A DNA stretch of 64,000 nucleotides, taken from positions 1-64,000 of the forward strand of contig JACJNY010000035.1 of assembly GCA_014695295.1 (NCBI GenBank), read 5' to 3'. How positions within the stretch are numbered: the first letter of the stretch is position 1; each line of letters begins with the position of its first letter. The notes beneath the pieces were generated by a model that saw only the letters and a program-made list of their open reading frames with translations, had not been told where the DNA came from and did no database searches. Positions 8,813 through 17,655 of the stretch are shown in pieces. Source of the DNA: Microcoleus sp. FACHB-61 (lineage in GTDB: Bacteria; Cyanobacteriota; Cyanobacteriia; Cyanobacteriales; Microcoleaceae). The translations under genes were made by a program, and so were the position numbers.

Positions 8813-9039
8813 AAGCCTTCAGGTATATCAGCCCGTGTTAAATTTTAATTGTACAGCACAAGCGGAAGAATCTTAACCGCCAGTTTGAGCCCCTGATTGC
8901 GTTTGATCGCTGCTTAAAAGATTGGGGGTTAGGACTTATCGTATAATCTTTTGAGATCCGCCAACAGAATGGAAAAATTAAACATTCAAGGCGCGCGATC
9001 GAATACCCACCCCGAGACAGACTCAAATAACTGCTGATT

Positions 9040-10173
9040 ATGGTAAGGAATGGCATTGGTATTCGGACAGCCTCATCCCGGTCGGAACGCGCTGCAGGTC
9101 AGATTCACGTCTACGACGGCGCAGGTAAAGGCAAGTCTCAAGCAGCGTTGGGGGTAGTGTTGCGCTCGATCGGGCTGGGTATCAATTCTGACTCGCCCAC
9201 GCGAGTTTTGTTGCTGCGCTTTCTCAAAGGCCCCGGCCGCTCCTACGACGAAGACGGCGCAATAGAAGCCTTGCAACGGGCATTTCCGCACTTGATCGAC
9301 CAAGTGCGCACCGGCAGAGCCGAATATTTTGGGGCCGAAGCAATCACCCGCTTCGATCGCGCAGAAGCTCAGCGAGGCTGGGATATCGCCAAAGGAGCGA
9401 TCGCCAGCGAGCTGTATTCGGTGGTGGTACTAGACGAACTAAACCCCTTATTGGACTTGGGTTTGCTGCCAGTTGACGAAGTAGTCCAAACCCTCAAAAA
9501 CAAACCCGAATATTTAGAAGTAATCGCCACAGGCCGAGCGGCGCCCCAAGCTTTGCTGGATATTGCCGACTTGCACTCAGAAATGAAGCCCCACTATCAC
9601 CCCGCAGCGGCCGATCATCATATTTCGGGTATCGAAATATACACTGGCGCGGGGAAAGGCAAGTCTACGAGCGCATTAGGCAAAGCTTTGCAGGCAATAG
9701 GTAGGGGTATCAGTCAAGACCAATCTCACCGCGTGTTAATCGTGCAGTGGCTCAAAGGCGGCACCGGTTATACAGAAGATGCGGCGATCGCAGCTTTGCG
9801 GCAAAGCTACCCGCAGCTAGTAGACCACCAGCGGTGCGGCCGGGATGCTATAGTTTGGCGGGGACAACAGCAAGAGTTAGACTGCATAGAAGCAGAACGC
9901 GGCTGGGAAATCGCCAAATGTGCGATCGCCAGCGGCTGGTACAAAACGATTATTCTCGACGAACTCAATCCCACAGTAGACTTAGAACTGCTGCCGGTAG
10001 AGCCGATCGTAGAAGCCCTGCTACGCAAGCCGCGGGATACAGAAATTATTATCACCGGGCGCTGCCACAAACCCCACGCTTACTTTGACTTGGCAAGCGT
10101 ACACTCCGAGGTATACTGTCACAAACACTACGGCGATCGGGGCGTAGAACTAAAGCGGGGCGTAGACTTTTAA
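9040..10173 (+). CDS. Double-domain CobO/BtuR-like P-loop protein
   Basis: Two tandem copies of the CobO/BtuR/CobA-type corrinoid adenosyltransferase P-loop domain make up this 377-residue protein. Each has its own Walker A (GAGKGKSQ at residue 27, GAGKGKST at residue 203) and a Walker B-like LDELNP (VVVLDELNPLLDLGLLP and TIILDELNPTVDLELLP). Standard BtuR enzymes are single domains of about 190-200 residues that transfer the adenosyl group of ATP to cob(I)alamin. Both copies keep the nucleotide-binding motif, so either may be active; the pair may mimic the natural dimer. No cobalamin operon adjoins it. A B12-dependent ribonucleotide reductase gene lies 53 kb away. The substrate is inferred only. 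Confidence 0.75.
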   Translation: MVRNGIGIRTASSRSERAAGQIHVYDGAGKGKSQAALGVVLRSIGLGINSDSPTRVLLLRFLKGPGRSYDEDGAIEALQRAFPHLIDQVRTGRAEYFGAEAITRFDRAEAQRGWDIAKGAIASELYSVVVLDELNPLLDLGLLPVDEVVQTLKNKPEYLEVIATGRAAPQALLDIADLHSEMKPHYHPAAADHHISGIEIYTGAGKGKSTSALGKALQAIGRGISQDQSHRVLIVQWLKGGTGYTEDAAIAALRQSYPQLVDHQRCGRDAIVWRGQQQELDCIEAERGWEIAKCAIASGWYKTIILDELNPTVDLELLPVEPIVEALLRKPRDTEIIITGRCHKPHAYFDLASVHSEVYCHKHYGDRGVELKRGVDF

Positions 10174-10637
10174 AGCCCGGAGCGGTTGGCGAGTTCAATC
10201 CGGGCCAGAATTATTAAATGACGGCCCTGCCTGGAAAACCGGAAATTGCCACAAAGCCTTGTTACCAAGTAACAAATCTCCCAATTTCCCTTGTCTTCCC
10301 GATCACCCAGATCTGCCTTTTTTAATCTTTAATTTCCTACCCCGGACGCGATCCCCGACCGCCAATCCAGAATGGAACATTAAGAATATCAGCCGCGTCT
10401 TCTTGAGCGTGAGCACCTGAGACTGTGCAAAAGGGTTATTAAAGGGTGAAGACATTGAAAATAAAAGCTTACAAGCAAAAAGTCCGCGAGGGAGAAAGTC
10501 TAGACAGGGTTAACGCCAGTAGGCTAGACTTGCGGCTGGCAAACAGGTTAAACTACAGCGGCATCCAAACATTCGGTGTTCTAGGCAGTGTCTGTAGTCG
10601 CACAAGCGATGACCAACAAGTAGAGGAGTGAAGCTGT
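10174..10637. other. Intergenic / leader region before the RTX gene
   Basis: No convincing gene. A GTG-started frame of 61 codons (10446-10631) ends just before the RTX start and contains its ribosome site, so it could be an upstream leader peptide, but nothing in its sequence supports this. The ribosome site AGAGGAG at 10622-10628 decides the start at 10638. Confidence 0.35.
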
Positions 10638-12620
10638 ATGACAACGTTAGATGACAATCCTAATCAACTAGATTTAAACCTTCCGGGACTAGGCCCGGAT
10701 ACAGTATTCGCCGGAGCCGGGGCGGATTTCATTAGAACTGCCACCCTGGGCGGCAGCTTAATATTTGGCCAAGCCGATAACGATACTCTGATTTCAGTTG
10801 GCCCGAACGATACCCTGTACGGCGGCGAGGACGAAGACTCAATCAGATCCCAGCGCACTCCGGCTTTGCTGTTCGGCGAGGCAGGCGCAGACACGATAGT
10901 CGCTGAAGCCCGCGCTACCCTGGTCGGCGGCGAGGCAGACGACGTACTCCAAGGTACTGTCGAAGCTAACGTGATGTATGGTAATCAGGGCGAAGATATA
11001 ATGCTGGGAGGGGCGCAGAGAGCAGACACCCTCTACGGCGGCAAGGGCAATGACTCGCTCGGCTTCTTCATCGCAGGCGGTGGCAACAACCTCGGTCTTT
11101 CCCTAGTCGGAGGCTTTGGTGGCAATGAAGGCAGCAACTACTTGCGGGGTGATTTGGGCGAGGACTCGCTTGTAGGTATCAATGTAAGAGACACTCTCTT
11201 TGGCGGTAGAGGCAACGACACGCTACGAGGTGTGGCCAGCAGCAGCTACCTGTCCGGCGATCTTGACGACGACATCTTAGTCATTACCAACGCTACGCAA
11301 AGCAGCCCGTTTGCTCCGCAGACCGTCATCACGATCGGCATAGAGAGAACCACCTTGATCGGCGGTGGCGGCAACGATTCTCTCTACGGCGCTATCGGCG
11401 AGTTTGGCGGCGGCCGAAACTTCTTTGACGGTGCCGACGGTAACGACACGATCAACGTTTTTGCCACTTCGGATACCGCGCTGGGAGGTGCAGGCGACGA
11501 CTTCATCGTCTCATCGACGGTGTCTGCACTTTCGAGTGTAGGCGCACAGAGTACAGTTGCAGGCTTCGCGGGTCGCAACTTGCTCGACGGCGGAGTGGGC
11601 AACGACACGATCGTTGCAGCTTTTGCGACTGATACAATGGTCGGCGGTGAAGGCAACGACAGCCTGAGCGGTAGCTTTACTAACGCAGCAGGTGCAGAGG
11701 GCAACGATACTATCAATGCTACCAGGGCTATTTTTGCTGGTACTGGTACTGCTTTGGTTACTCTCGACGGCGGGATGGGCAACGATCTGTTAATTGGCTA
11801 CACCAATCCTACTGGCAGCTTCACCGTCACCAACCTCATGAACGGTGGCGAGGGAAGTGACACCATCATCTTTGGCACCCAGCGCGATCGCGTGATTGGC
11901 AACGTTGCGGGTAACGACTTCATCTCCTACGCTAGCGGCGTCACCTTTAGCGGCACAGTGGCAAACTTGCTTACCGATACCTTAGGCAGCAACTTCATTA
12001 TTGGTGCCAACGGCACTGATGTCATCACTACTGGTAACGGGGATGACATACTGTTCGGCGAGGCATCCAGTAGTACCCTCGGAGGATTCGGGAACGATAC
12101 CTTAAATGCTGGCGGCGGGAACGACACGATGCTGGGCGGCTTTGGGGACGACTATTTGATCGGCGGTGACGGTAACGACTCTCTCGGTGGGGGGCCTGGT
12201 GCTGACACCCTGATTGGTGGCAACGGTAATGACAGCTTCTACTACAACAACTTCGGTGAGGGCGTCACCATCGGCGCCACCGCCGACATCCCATTGGGTA
12301 CCGCTCCAGACATAATCGGCGATTTTACGGTCGGTCAAGACAAGTTTATCTTGCAGTTCAACAGCTTCCCCGGATTGAGTGCAGTCGAAGGTACGAATCG
12401 ACTTTCTTCGAGGTCGTTCTTAGTGATTGAGAGCGGGGAGTACACTGGCCAGTTTGGTCCAGCCGGGGCGATCCCGTCACAGCCGTTCATCTTTTATGAA
12501 AATGCAACCGGACGACTAGGATTTGACTCTAACGGTGTTGGTACTCCTGACCAAGGCATTACGCTGGCAAGACTGGCTGGCAACCCGGGCGTGACGGCTT
12601 CTGACATTACCCTGATTTAA
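10638..12620 (+). CDS. RTX-type calcium-binding repeat protein
   Basis: This 660-residue acidic protein is built from many RTX nonapeptides (GGxGNDxLx type) such as LYGGKGNDSL, LFGGRGNDTL, LIGGGGNDSL and, near the end, MLGGFGDDYLIGGDGNDSL. Such repeats fold into a calcium-loaded beta-roll after export. The last 150 residues (DIIGDFTVGQDKFIL...) resemble the C-terminal secretion region of type I exported RTX proteins. There is no Sec signal peptide, as expected for that route. No protease, lipase or adhesin domain is present, so it is probably a surface or sheath protein. ATG at 10638 has the strong AGAGGAG site, and a terminator follows at 12696. No type I secretion gene lies nearby. Confidence 0.8.
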   Translation: MTTLDDNPNQLDLNLPGLGPDTVFAGAGADFIRTATLGGSLIFGQADNDTLISVGPNDTLYGGEDEDSIRSQRTPALLFGEAGADTIVAEARATLVGGEADDVLQGTVEANVMYGNQGEDIMLGGAQRADTLYGGKGNDSLGFFIAGGGNNLGLSLVGGFGGNEGSNYLRGDLGEDSLVGINVRDTLFGGRGNDTLRGVASSSYLSGDLDDDILVITNATQSSPFAPQTVITIGIERTTLIGGGGNDSLYGAIGEFGGGRNFFDGADGNDTINVFATSDTALGGAGDDFIVSSTVSALSSVGAQSTVAGFAGRNLLDGGVGNDTIVAAFATDTMVGGEGNDSLSGSFTNAAGAEGNDTINATRAIFAGTGTALVTLDGGMGNDLLIGYTNPTGSFTVTNLMNGGEGSDTIIFGTQRDRVIGNVAGNDFISYASGVTFSGTVANLLTDTLGSNFIIGANGTDVITTGNGDDILFGEASSSTLGGFGNDTLNAGGGNDTMLGGFGDDYLIGGDGNDSLGGGPGADTLIGGNGNDSFYYNNFGEGVTIGATADIPLGTAPDIIGDFTVGQDKFILQFNSFPGLSAVEGTNRLSSRSFLVIESGEYTGQFGPAGAIPSQPFIFYENATGRLGFDSNGVGTPDQGITLARLAGNPGVTASDITLI

Positions 12621-12695
12621 TTTGGGTAAAAGTGGGTGGGGTCGATTCTGAAACATCGCCCTACCAACTCTCAAAACTAATTCTGGTATGTTTAG

Positions 12696-12725
12696 AGCTG
12701 GGGATATCAATCCCTGGCTTTTTTG
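12696..12725 (+). terminator. Rho-independent terminator of the RTX gene
   Basis: AGCTGGGGAT and ATCCCTGGCT pair over ten positions (two G-U pairs) around a short loop, and six T residues follow. It lies 76 bases after the RTX stop codon. Confidence 0.7.
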
Positions 12726-12874
12726 TGGGCATCAGCATGGGGCAATTTTAGATTGTAGATTTTAGATTGATTGGTAATTTTAATCGAAAATCTCAAATCA
12801 AATGGGGCATGGGGCGGGTTCATCGGTGACTTTTGCCACGGGCTCATAATGTTTAGAACTGACGAATCAGAACC

Positions 12875-12947
12875 AAAGAAACCGGGTTTTTCACTCCTAG
12901 TTAAAGGCCTGGATGCAGTATTTCGGTAAAAACCCGGTTTCTGCCTC
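12875..12947. repeat. Dispersed AAACCGGGTTT / AAACCCGGTTT inverted repeat
   Basis: AAAGAAACCGGGTTTTT at 12875 and AAAACCCGGTTTCTGCCTC near 12929 face each other across about 40 bases. Similar pairs or half copies occur at 13307-13380, 13561-13628, 17542-17560, 21698-21761, 34519-34545 and 63052-63082, always in spacers. Confidence 0.7.
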
Positions 12948-13027
12948 CAGGACTAATCTTGATAAACCCGCCCCCAGCCCAGTCAAAAAGTGAGGTGAAA
13001 ATAAGGAAAACAATTAAAGACCTAGAT

Positions 13028-13258
13028 ATGGCTGCTTTAACAGAAAACTTAGAAGCAACCCATTTTCAAACAAAAGAAATCATTAAATTATCTAAACCAC
13101 AAGTAGGAACAGTTGTGAGGGAATTTGATGGCAGTGCTTTTGAGGTAGAATTTTCTCATCAAGATGGCACAACTTATGCAAGGGAGACAATTCCCGCCAC
13201 AATGTTAATGCTTTTACATTATGAATTAGTAGAAGCTGTAGGGGCGGTTCGCCGATGA
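13028..13258 (+). CDS. DUF4926 domain protein
   Basis: This small protein of 76 residues reads MAALTENLEATHFQ, then VGTVVREFDGSAFEVEFSHQDG, then TYARETIP. That is the compact beta-rich DUF4926 pattern (KGDVGTVVEVY..GAYEVEF..DG.TYA). Function unknown; members are frequent in cyanobacteria and often lie near toxin-antitoxin-like genes, but none is adjacent here. I chose ATG at 13028 because the domain begins there; the longer frame from 12959 would need a TTG and adds charged residues without domain character. Confidence 0.65.
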   Translation: MAALTENLEATHFQTKEIIKLSKPQVGTVVREFDGSAFEVEFSHQDGTTYARETIPATMLMLLHYELVEAVGAVRR

Positions 13259-13742
13259 ATTTTGGCACGCACCAATAATCTTTATCAGGACTTACGCACC
13301 GGGACTAAAGAAACGGGGTTTTTTCACCAAGATTAAGGGTTTGAAACAAATATTTTGGTTGAAAAACCCGGTTTCTGAACACGGTTTTGTTAAGCCCGAT
13401 CCCCCCTAGCCCCACCCCCTACTGCCCCAAGGGGGGAATAAAGGGGGGAGAAGGACTTACTCAAAGTCGCCCTTATTAATGGGAATTTAGGGCGATTTCC
13501 GAGGAATAAACAGTTTTAACTGAATCGTATTGCTTTATAGTCAGTGCTGGACGCACTCCGACAAAGAAACCGGGTTTATTACGGAATCGGCGGGCTGCAA
13601 GGCGTCTTTTCGTCCATCAAACCCGGTTGCTGAACCCCAATGCGTCCCGGACTATAATCTCCGAAAAATATCTATAAAAAAAACCAGCAAACATATCGTT
13701 TGCTGGTTTTAGTAGGCAGGAAACTTGTAGCAAATACTGTTA
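13259..13742. other. Intergenic region of dispersed repeats
   Basis: This spacer contains a half-copy of the CAGGACTTACGCA MITE end (13286-13298), two AAACCGGG/CCCGGTTT pairs and a C-rich stretch around 13390-13450. The csbD terminator at 13679-13710 is the only functional signal I see. Confidence 0.55.
13679..13710 (-). terminator. Terminator downstream of csbD
   Basis: AAAACCAGCAAAC and GTTTGCTGGTTTT form a perfect 13-bp stem around a short loop. A-rich and T-rich flanks make it usable in either direction; on the minus strand it lies 33 bases after the csbD-like stop codon. Confidence 0.75.
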
Positions 13743-13931
13743 CTAAGCTTTGTCTACAATCTCTTTTGCTTTATCTTTGAGGTCTTCTTTCAGGTGAATT
13801 GCTGATGCTTCGTCCTGCTTGGCTTGACCTTCTAATTTATCTTTCTGATTGCCTGTAACTTCGCTAGCAGCTTCTTGGATTTTGCCTTCAATATTCTTCG
13901 CTGTTGCTTCGACTCTATTTTCAATGCTCAT
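13743..13931 (-). CDS. CsbD family stress protein
   Basis: This 62-residue, highly charged protein matches the CsbD family: VEATAKNIEGKIQEAASEVTG followed by KLEGQAKQDE. CsbD of Bacillus is induced by general stress through sigma-B; the molecular role is unknown, and the protein is probably a small helical bundle. ATG at 13931. A strong terminator follows, so the gene is a single transcription unit. Confidence 0.85.
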   Translation of the reverse strand: MSIENRVEATAKNIEGKIQEAASEVTGNQKDKLEGQAKQDEASAIHLKEDLKDKAKEIVDKA

Positions 13932-14022
13932 AATTTAATTTTTTATTCTAACTCTACAACTACTAATATATGAATTCTAAAGTTGAGTCTGTATCCCTCT
14001 TTAGATAGATTTGTTATTACGT

Positions 14023-14265
14023 TTATTTGTAAGTGAAAGGTTCCATTGGAATTTCCACAATTTTATTTTTGGAGGAAAAACCGGATTTAATGCCGATCGC
14101 AGATTTCGGCACTTTAAACTTTTTTGCCAACAGCATGATTAATTCTTGATTGGCTTTACCCTCGACTGGCGGCGATTTGAGATGTACTGTAAGACTGCCG
14201 TCTGGTTGTTCTGCGATGCTTTGCTGTTTGGAATTAGGTTTTACTTTGACTGTTAAGATTTTCAT
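14023..14265 (-). CDS. DUF167 (YggU) family protein
   Basis: This 80-residue protein reads [20 protein letters not shown], then [20 protein letters not shown], then [13 protein letters not shown]. It is the DUF167/YggU fold, including the conserved P.EGKAN motif and the G..S..K segment. Function unknown, although the family is widespread and usually about 70-100 residues. ATG at 14265 begins right at the domain; an earlier TTG at 14289 would add eight residues with no support. Confidence 0.85.
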   Translation of the reverse strand: MKILTVKVKPNSKQQSIAEQPDGSLTVHLKSPPVEGKANQELIMLLAKKFKVPKSAIGIKSGFSSKNKIVEIPMEPFTYK

Positions 14266-14412
14266 CGTCTGAAGGAAGTTCGGCAACACGCAGTGAATCG
14301 GGATTTAACCCATTTAAATGAGGGATTTTGAGGGAAGAAGTCAAGCGTGAATAAAAGACAATTGCCAATTACCAATTACCTTTTGCGTATCAACCTGGTT
14401 TGACAGCGTAAT

Positions 14413-15015
14413 TCACGAAACGAGGATTGTTTCTGAATGTTCGATCTTCGTTCCCAAAAGGTTCAGGAATTCAGCCAGCCAGTTAGGATGTGCTGGCCAC
14501 GCGGGGGCGGTTACTAAATTGCCATCGACTACGGCTTCGGTAACGGGAACTTCTGTATATTTGCCACCGGCACGGAGTACGTCGGGGCTGCAAGCGGGGT
14601 ATGCGGTGCAACGTTTGCCTTCGAGTACGCCTGCTGCAGTTAGAACCTGTAAGCCGTGACAAATAGATGCGATCGGCTTTTTGCTGTTGGCAAAGTAGCG
14701 GGTAATTTGCAGCACTTGTTCGTTGAGGCGGATGTATTCTGGGGCGCGTCCTCCGGGGATAATCAAAGCGTCGTAGTCGGCCGGGTTGATTTCGTCAAAG
14801 GTCGCGTTTAAAGTGAAGTTGTGACCGGGTTTTTCGCTGTAGGTTTGATCGCCTTCAAAGTCGTGAATTGCGGTGCGAATTGTTTGGCCTGCAGCTTTGT
14901 CCGGGCAGATGGCGTGGACGGTGTGACCTACCATTTGCAGTGCTTGGAAGGGAACCATTACTTCGTAGTCTTCTACAAAGTCGCCGACTAGCATTAATAT
15001 TTTTTTGGCTGTCAT
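14413..15015 (-). CDS. DJ-1/PfpI family protein
   Basis: This 200-residue protein belongs to the class I glutamine amidotransferase-like DJ-1/PfpI superfamily. The nucleophile elbow is [10 protein letters not shown], with the reactive cysteine followed by histidine; [16 protein letters not shown] carries the conserved glycine loop and the upstream acidic residue is in VGDFVEDYE. Members act as intracellular proteases, chaperones or glyoxalase/deglycase-like enzymes, and sequence alone does not decide which. ATG at 15015 has an AGGAG site seven bases before it, so the longer frame to 15177, which overlaps petN and its terminator, is rejected. Confidence 0.85.
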   Translation of the reverse strand: MTAKKILMLVGDFVEDYEVMVPFQALQMVGHTVHAICPDKAAGQTIRTAIHDFEGDQTYSEKPGHNFTLNATFDEINPADYDALIIPGGRAPEYIRLNEQVLQITRYFANSKKPIASICHGLQVLTAAGVLEGKRCTAYPACSPDVLRAGGKYTEVPVTEAVVDGNLVTAPAWPAHPNWLAEFLNLLGTKIEHSETILVS

Positions 15016-15055
15016 GTTTCCTACTCCTGTTATTTGGATTTGGTTAAATAGGATT

Positions 15056-15093
15056 AAAAAAAAATGCGGGGCCGTTAAAAAGCCTGCCCCGCA
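15056..15093 (-). terminator. Rho-independent terminator of petN
   Basis: On the minus strand TGCGGGGC and GCCCCGCA form a perfect 8-bp GC-rich stem with a 13-base loop, followed by nine T residues (A-run 15056-15064 on the plus strand). It lies 15 bases after the petN stop and 41 bases before the PfpI start. Confidence 0.85.
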
Positions 15094-15107
15094 AGCTATT
15101 CGGGAAT

Positions 15108-15197
15108 CTAGAAACCGTTGCGTCCCCAAATGACCATTGAAATTGAGAAGGAGAACAGAACTAGCACCGAAACCCAACCGAGTGACAAAATATCCAT
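15108..15197 (-). CDS. petN: Cytochrome b6-f complex subunit PetN
   Basis: A 29-codon frame reads [20 protein letters not shown], then MVIWGRNGF. This is PetN (subunit VIII), the smallest b6-f subunit, a single transmembrane helix needed for assembly of the complex that links photosystems II and I. The conserved start MDIL.LGW and the end WGRNG are diagnostic. It is too short for usual gene finders, yet it ends at a stop codon directly before a strong terminator. It is transcribed divergently from the gene at 15280 and alone, as petN is in many cyanobacteria. No other b6-f gene is in the window. Confidence 0.95.
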   Translation of the reverse strand: MDILSLGWVSVLVLFSFSISMVIWGRNGF

Positions 15198-15279
15198 AGC
15201 TATTTATTGAACAAACTGTACAAAGTGACTACAAACCTTATGATAAGTCAATTTGAGCCATTTTTGAAATGAGGGCGCT

Positions 15280-15759
15280 GTGAAGGATTCGTCAAATTTT
15301 AGTGCGGCTGAACGGGTAGAATCTTTGAAGGCAGGGACTGTTGCTGCTTTGTCTTGTTTGCTTGGTTTTGGGGCGATCGCCCTTGGTAATACCTTAATTT
15401 TAGCGGATAGGTTGGATTCTCTGGCGAGTTTGCAGGTAAGGGAAATTGACCTAAATTTTGCCTTCAGAGGGGCGATCGCACTTTTGGGCGGTTTTTTGTT
15501 CGGCGTGACTTACCGCTATGCGATTCGCCGAGATGTTAACCCGCAGCTTAAATCTGGTGCGGTGTTGGCTTTTGGGTTGGTGCGGGCTTTTGGACAGTTG
15601 GATGCTGGATTGTTTTTTGATCCCGGGAAAATGCCCGCCCTACAGGAGTTATTGCCGTTTGCGGTTCGCGGTGCCGAGAGTGTGGTATTGTTTGCGATCG
15701 CGGGTTTGGTTTTGGATTGGGCGATCGGGCGATCGTGGATTAAGCCCTTTGATTCTTGA
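15280..15759 (+). CDS. Cyanobacterial membrane protein of unknown function
   Basis: This 159-residue protein has four hydrophobic segments: about 17-41, 62-80 (AFRGAIALLGGFLFGVTY), 90-105 and 125-148 (ESVVLFAIAGLVLDWAIG). The start is GTG at 15280. I do not recognise a named family, although similar small membrane proteins occur across cyanobacteria. It is divergent from petN, with an 82-base shared spacer, and could share control with it; that is only inference. Confidence 0.7.
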   Translation: MKDSSNFSAAERVESLKAGTVAALSCLLGFGAIALGNTLILADRLDSLASLQVREIDLNFAFRGAIALLGGFLFGVTYRYAIRRDVNPQLKSGAVLAFGLVRAFGQLDAGLFFDPGKMPALQELLPFAVRGAESVVLFAIAGLVLDWAIGRSWIKPFDS

Positions 15760-15771
15760 GTGCCAAATCTT

Positions 15772-15901
15772 GCAGCATTTTTAGGAACAGGCAAGATGCC
15801 TGTTCCACAAAAGTTCAATTTTCTTGTGGGGTGGACGCAGCATTTTTAGGAACAGGCAAGATGCCTGTTCCACAAAAGTTCAATTTTCCTGTGGGGCGTT
15901 G
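15772..15901. repeat. Two tandem copies of a 65-bp repeat
   Basis: Copies at 15772-15836 and 15837-15901 are nearly identical. Each carries the palindrome GGAACAGGCA-AGA-TGCCTGTTCC, then AAAAGTTCAATTTTC. A related palindrome (GGTAGGCATCCTGCCTGCCC) occurs within the MITE at 54590. The copies follow the stop of the membrane protein gene, so the first hairpin might also end its transcription, though no T-run follows. Confidence 0.75.
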
Positions 15902-15964
15902 CTTCTAGCCAGCCAAAAAATACAATTTAGATGCGAGACAGCTTATTTTGCGCTAAACCCGCCC

Positions 15965-16639
15965 CTAAAGATTTAATACCTCAAATTCTGGATTGCCGTA
16001 AACCATCTGTTTATCTACCGCCGACAAAACTTTATTGTTAGCAGAATCAGAAACTAAACACTGACAAACTAGCTGCGCTACATCCGCCCGGTGAATAGTT
16101 CCAGCAACTCGACAATCTTCTGTTAAAATACCGTTGCCTGTTGCAGGTTCCGATTTGAGTCCGCCCGGACGAATCACTGTATAAATCATCCCGCTTTCTA
16201 TCAAATGATTTTCGGCTTTTTCCTTTTCAATTAAAACGGGGCGCAAAGTTTCTAAAGCTTGGGGTGGCAAAGCGCCGGCACTATTACCGCTACCGATGGA
16301 TGAAACTAAAATAAATTTTTGCACGCCTGCTTTGACAGCCGCATCAATCAAGTTTTTGTTGCCCAAATAATCGGCTCTTTCCCCATCTTTTGGCAAGCCG
16401 CCAATTGTGCTGATTACCGCATGAATTGGCTCACCGCCAGCCATCGCAGCTTCCATAGCTGCTGCATCCAAAGCATCGCCAGTCACGACTTTGATGCCCA
16501 TTGCTTCTAATTCGGTGCTGGTTGCGGGCGATCGCAAAAGTGCTGTTACTTGCATCTTTTGTGCTATCAGACATTTCGCGATTTCTAAGCCGACTCCTCG
16601 ACTAGCACCAGCTAAAAAAATGTGGAATTTCTCTGTCAT
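15965..16639 (-). CDS. NAD(P)-binding atypical SDR / NmrA-like oxidoreductase
   Basis: This 224-residue protein has a Rossmann fold of the atypical short-chain dehydrogenase (NAD(P)H-binding, NmrA-like) type. The dinucleotide loop is LAGASRGVGLEIA near residue 9, followed by TALLR, VVTGDALD, HAVISTIGG and FILVSSIGSG; YTVIRPGGL replaces the usual active-site stretch. Cyanobacterial and plant relatives act in chlorophyll metabolism or as quinone-site assembly factors. The substrate cannot be told from the sequence. It starts at ATG 16639 and stands alone. Confidence 0.75.
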   Translation of the reverse strand: MTEKFHIFLAGASRGVGLEIAKCLIAQKMQVTALLRSPATSTELEAMGIKVVTGDALDAAAMEAAMAGGEPIHAVISTIGGLPKDGERADYLGNKNLIDAAVKAGVQKFILVSSIGSGNSAGALPPQALETLRPVLIEKEKAENHLIESGMIYTVIRPGGLKSEPATGNGILTEDCRVAGTIHRADVAQLVCQCLVSDSANNKVLSAVDKQMVYGNPEFEVLNL

Positions 16640-16810
16640 ATCAATTTGGATTTAAGGGGGGCAAAAATTGGTTTATTTGAATGTAGATTATACAACAATC
16701 CTCTGTCAATTGGTGAATCTTTTTTGTGATTTAACCGCAGAGGGCGCAGAGTACGCAGAGGAAGAGAGGGGAATGATTTGCAATTACCGATTCCCAATTT
16801 CCAATTTCCG

Positions 16811-17422
16811 TTAGATTTTTCTGCCCACCATTACTACCCAAGATTGAGCTTCGCGTGGTAAGCCGGGAGGGCGATAGTAGTGATTGACAATTGCAAATCC
16901 CGCTTGTTCTAAACAAGGCGCTAAAGTATGATATTCCCATCCGGCCGTATAGCGTTTTCCCGTCGGCCGCTCGTCGTATCCTTCCCAATTTCCCCGGCAC
17001 ATTGACATGACAATTGCGCCGTTAACAACTAAGGCTTTGTGCAAATTTTGCAGCACTTTCAACATCTCGTCGCTGGGAACGTGAATCAGGGAAGCATTGG
17101 CAAAAATACCGTCAAATTCTGCCTCTGGCAAGTCGAGATTCAGAAAAGATTGCTGCCAAACTTCGCATCCTGACAACTCTTTTGCTATTTCTACAAAAGC
17201 CGGAGTTGCATCTAAGCCTACAACTGTGTGTCCTTGGCTCTTGAACGCTACTAAATCTCGTCCCGGCCCGCATCCTATATCTAAAATTTTACCGGGATTG
17301 CGGGGCATGGCAGCGGTCAGTGCGGATCGATTTTGGGATACGTCGTGATGCCAAGTTCCTTCTCGGAAAGATTCGGCAGTTAGCTGGTATTCTGCGATCG
17401 TAATTTCTTCGCGTTTGTCCAC
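16811..17422 (-). CDS. Class I SAM-dependent methyltransferase
   Basis: This 203-residue protein is a single Rossmann-like methyltransferase domain. Motif I is ILDIGCGPGRDLVAFKSQG (residues 42-60), the acidic residue after strand 2 is in VVGLDATP, and the region after motif II is FDGIFANASLIHVP. The substrate is unknown. The start appears to be GTG at 17422, preceded by a GAGGGGA ribosome-site-like sequence. It is not in an operon. Confidence 0.75.
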   Translation of the reverse strand: MDKREEITIAEYQLTAESFREGTWHHDVSQNRSALTAAMPRNPGKILDIGCGPGRDLVAFKSQGHTVVGLDATPAFVEIAKELSGCEVWQQSFLNLDLPEAEFDGIFANASLIHVPSDEMLKVLQNLHKALVVNGAIVMSMCRGNWEGYDERPTGKRYTAGWEYHTLAPCLEQAGFAIVNHYYRPPGLPREAQSWVVMVGRKI

Positions 17423-17437
17423 AATTTCCCCTCTTGT

Positions 17438-17473
17438 ATGATTTTAGATTTTAGATTTTAGATTTTAGATTGA
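17438..17473. repeat. Heptamer tandem repeat (TTTTAGA)n
   Basis: The heptanucleotide TTTTAGA is repeated about five times. Runs of the same heptamer occur at 31357-31379, 45858-45884 and, in the opposite sense (TCTAAAA), at 53278-53314, and degenerate ones near 12749 and 52181. These are the short tandemly repeated heptamers known from filamentous cyanobacteria. Confidence 0.75.
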
Positions 17474-17655
17474 AGAATGTCAACCGTAGAATAAGGGTTT
17501 CTGGCTACAATCTAAGAACTTACGGCTGACGCATTTGCTACCTCAGAAACCCGGTTTCTTTCCCCCATGCGTAAACGTGAAATATAGATATTGGGTAGGG
17601 ACACGGCACGGCCGTGTCCTATTCTATTTCATCTGATTGAAAACCGCTATAAGAG

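Noticed and set aside
10184-10216. tRNA-like GTTCAATCC loop near 10195
   Set aside because: Only about 35 bases fit between the paired arms; no acceptor, D or anticodon arms can be formed.
10446-10631. 61-codon frame before the first RTX gene
   Set aside because: GTG start without a ribosome site and no family resemblance; kept only as a possible leader in the spacer note.
13530-13712. 60-codon plus frame after the DUF4926 gene
   Set aside because: It runs through a dispersed AAACCGGG repeat pair and into the csbD terminator.
15016-15177. Upstream extension of the PfpI frame
   Set aside because: It overlaps petN and its terminator, and the ATG at 15015 has a strong AGGAG site.
15772-15901. 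CRISPR-like repeat array
   Set aside because: Only two copies, adjacent without unique spacers, and no cas genes in the window.
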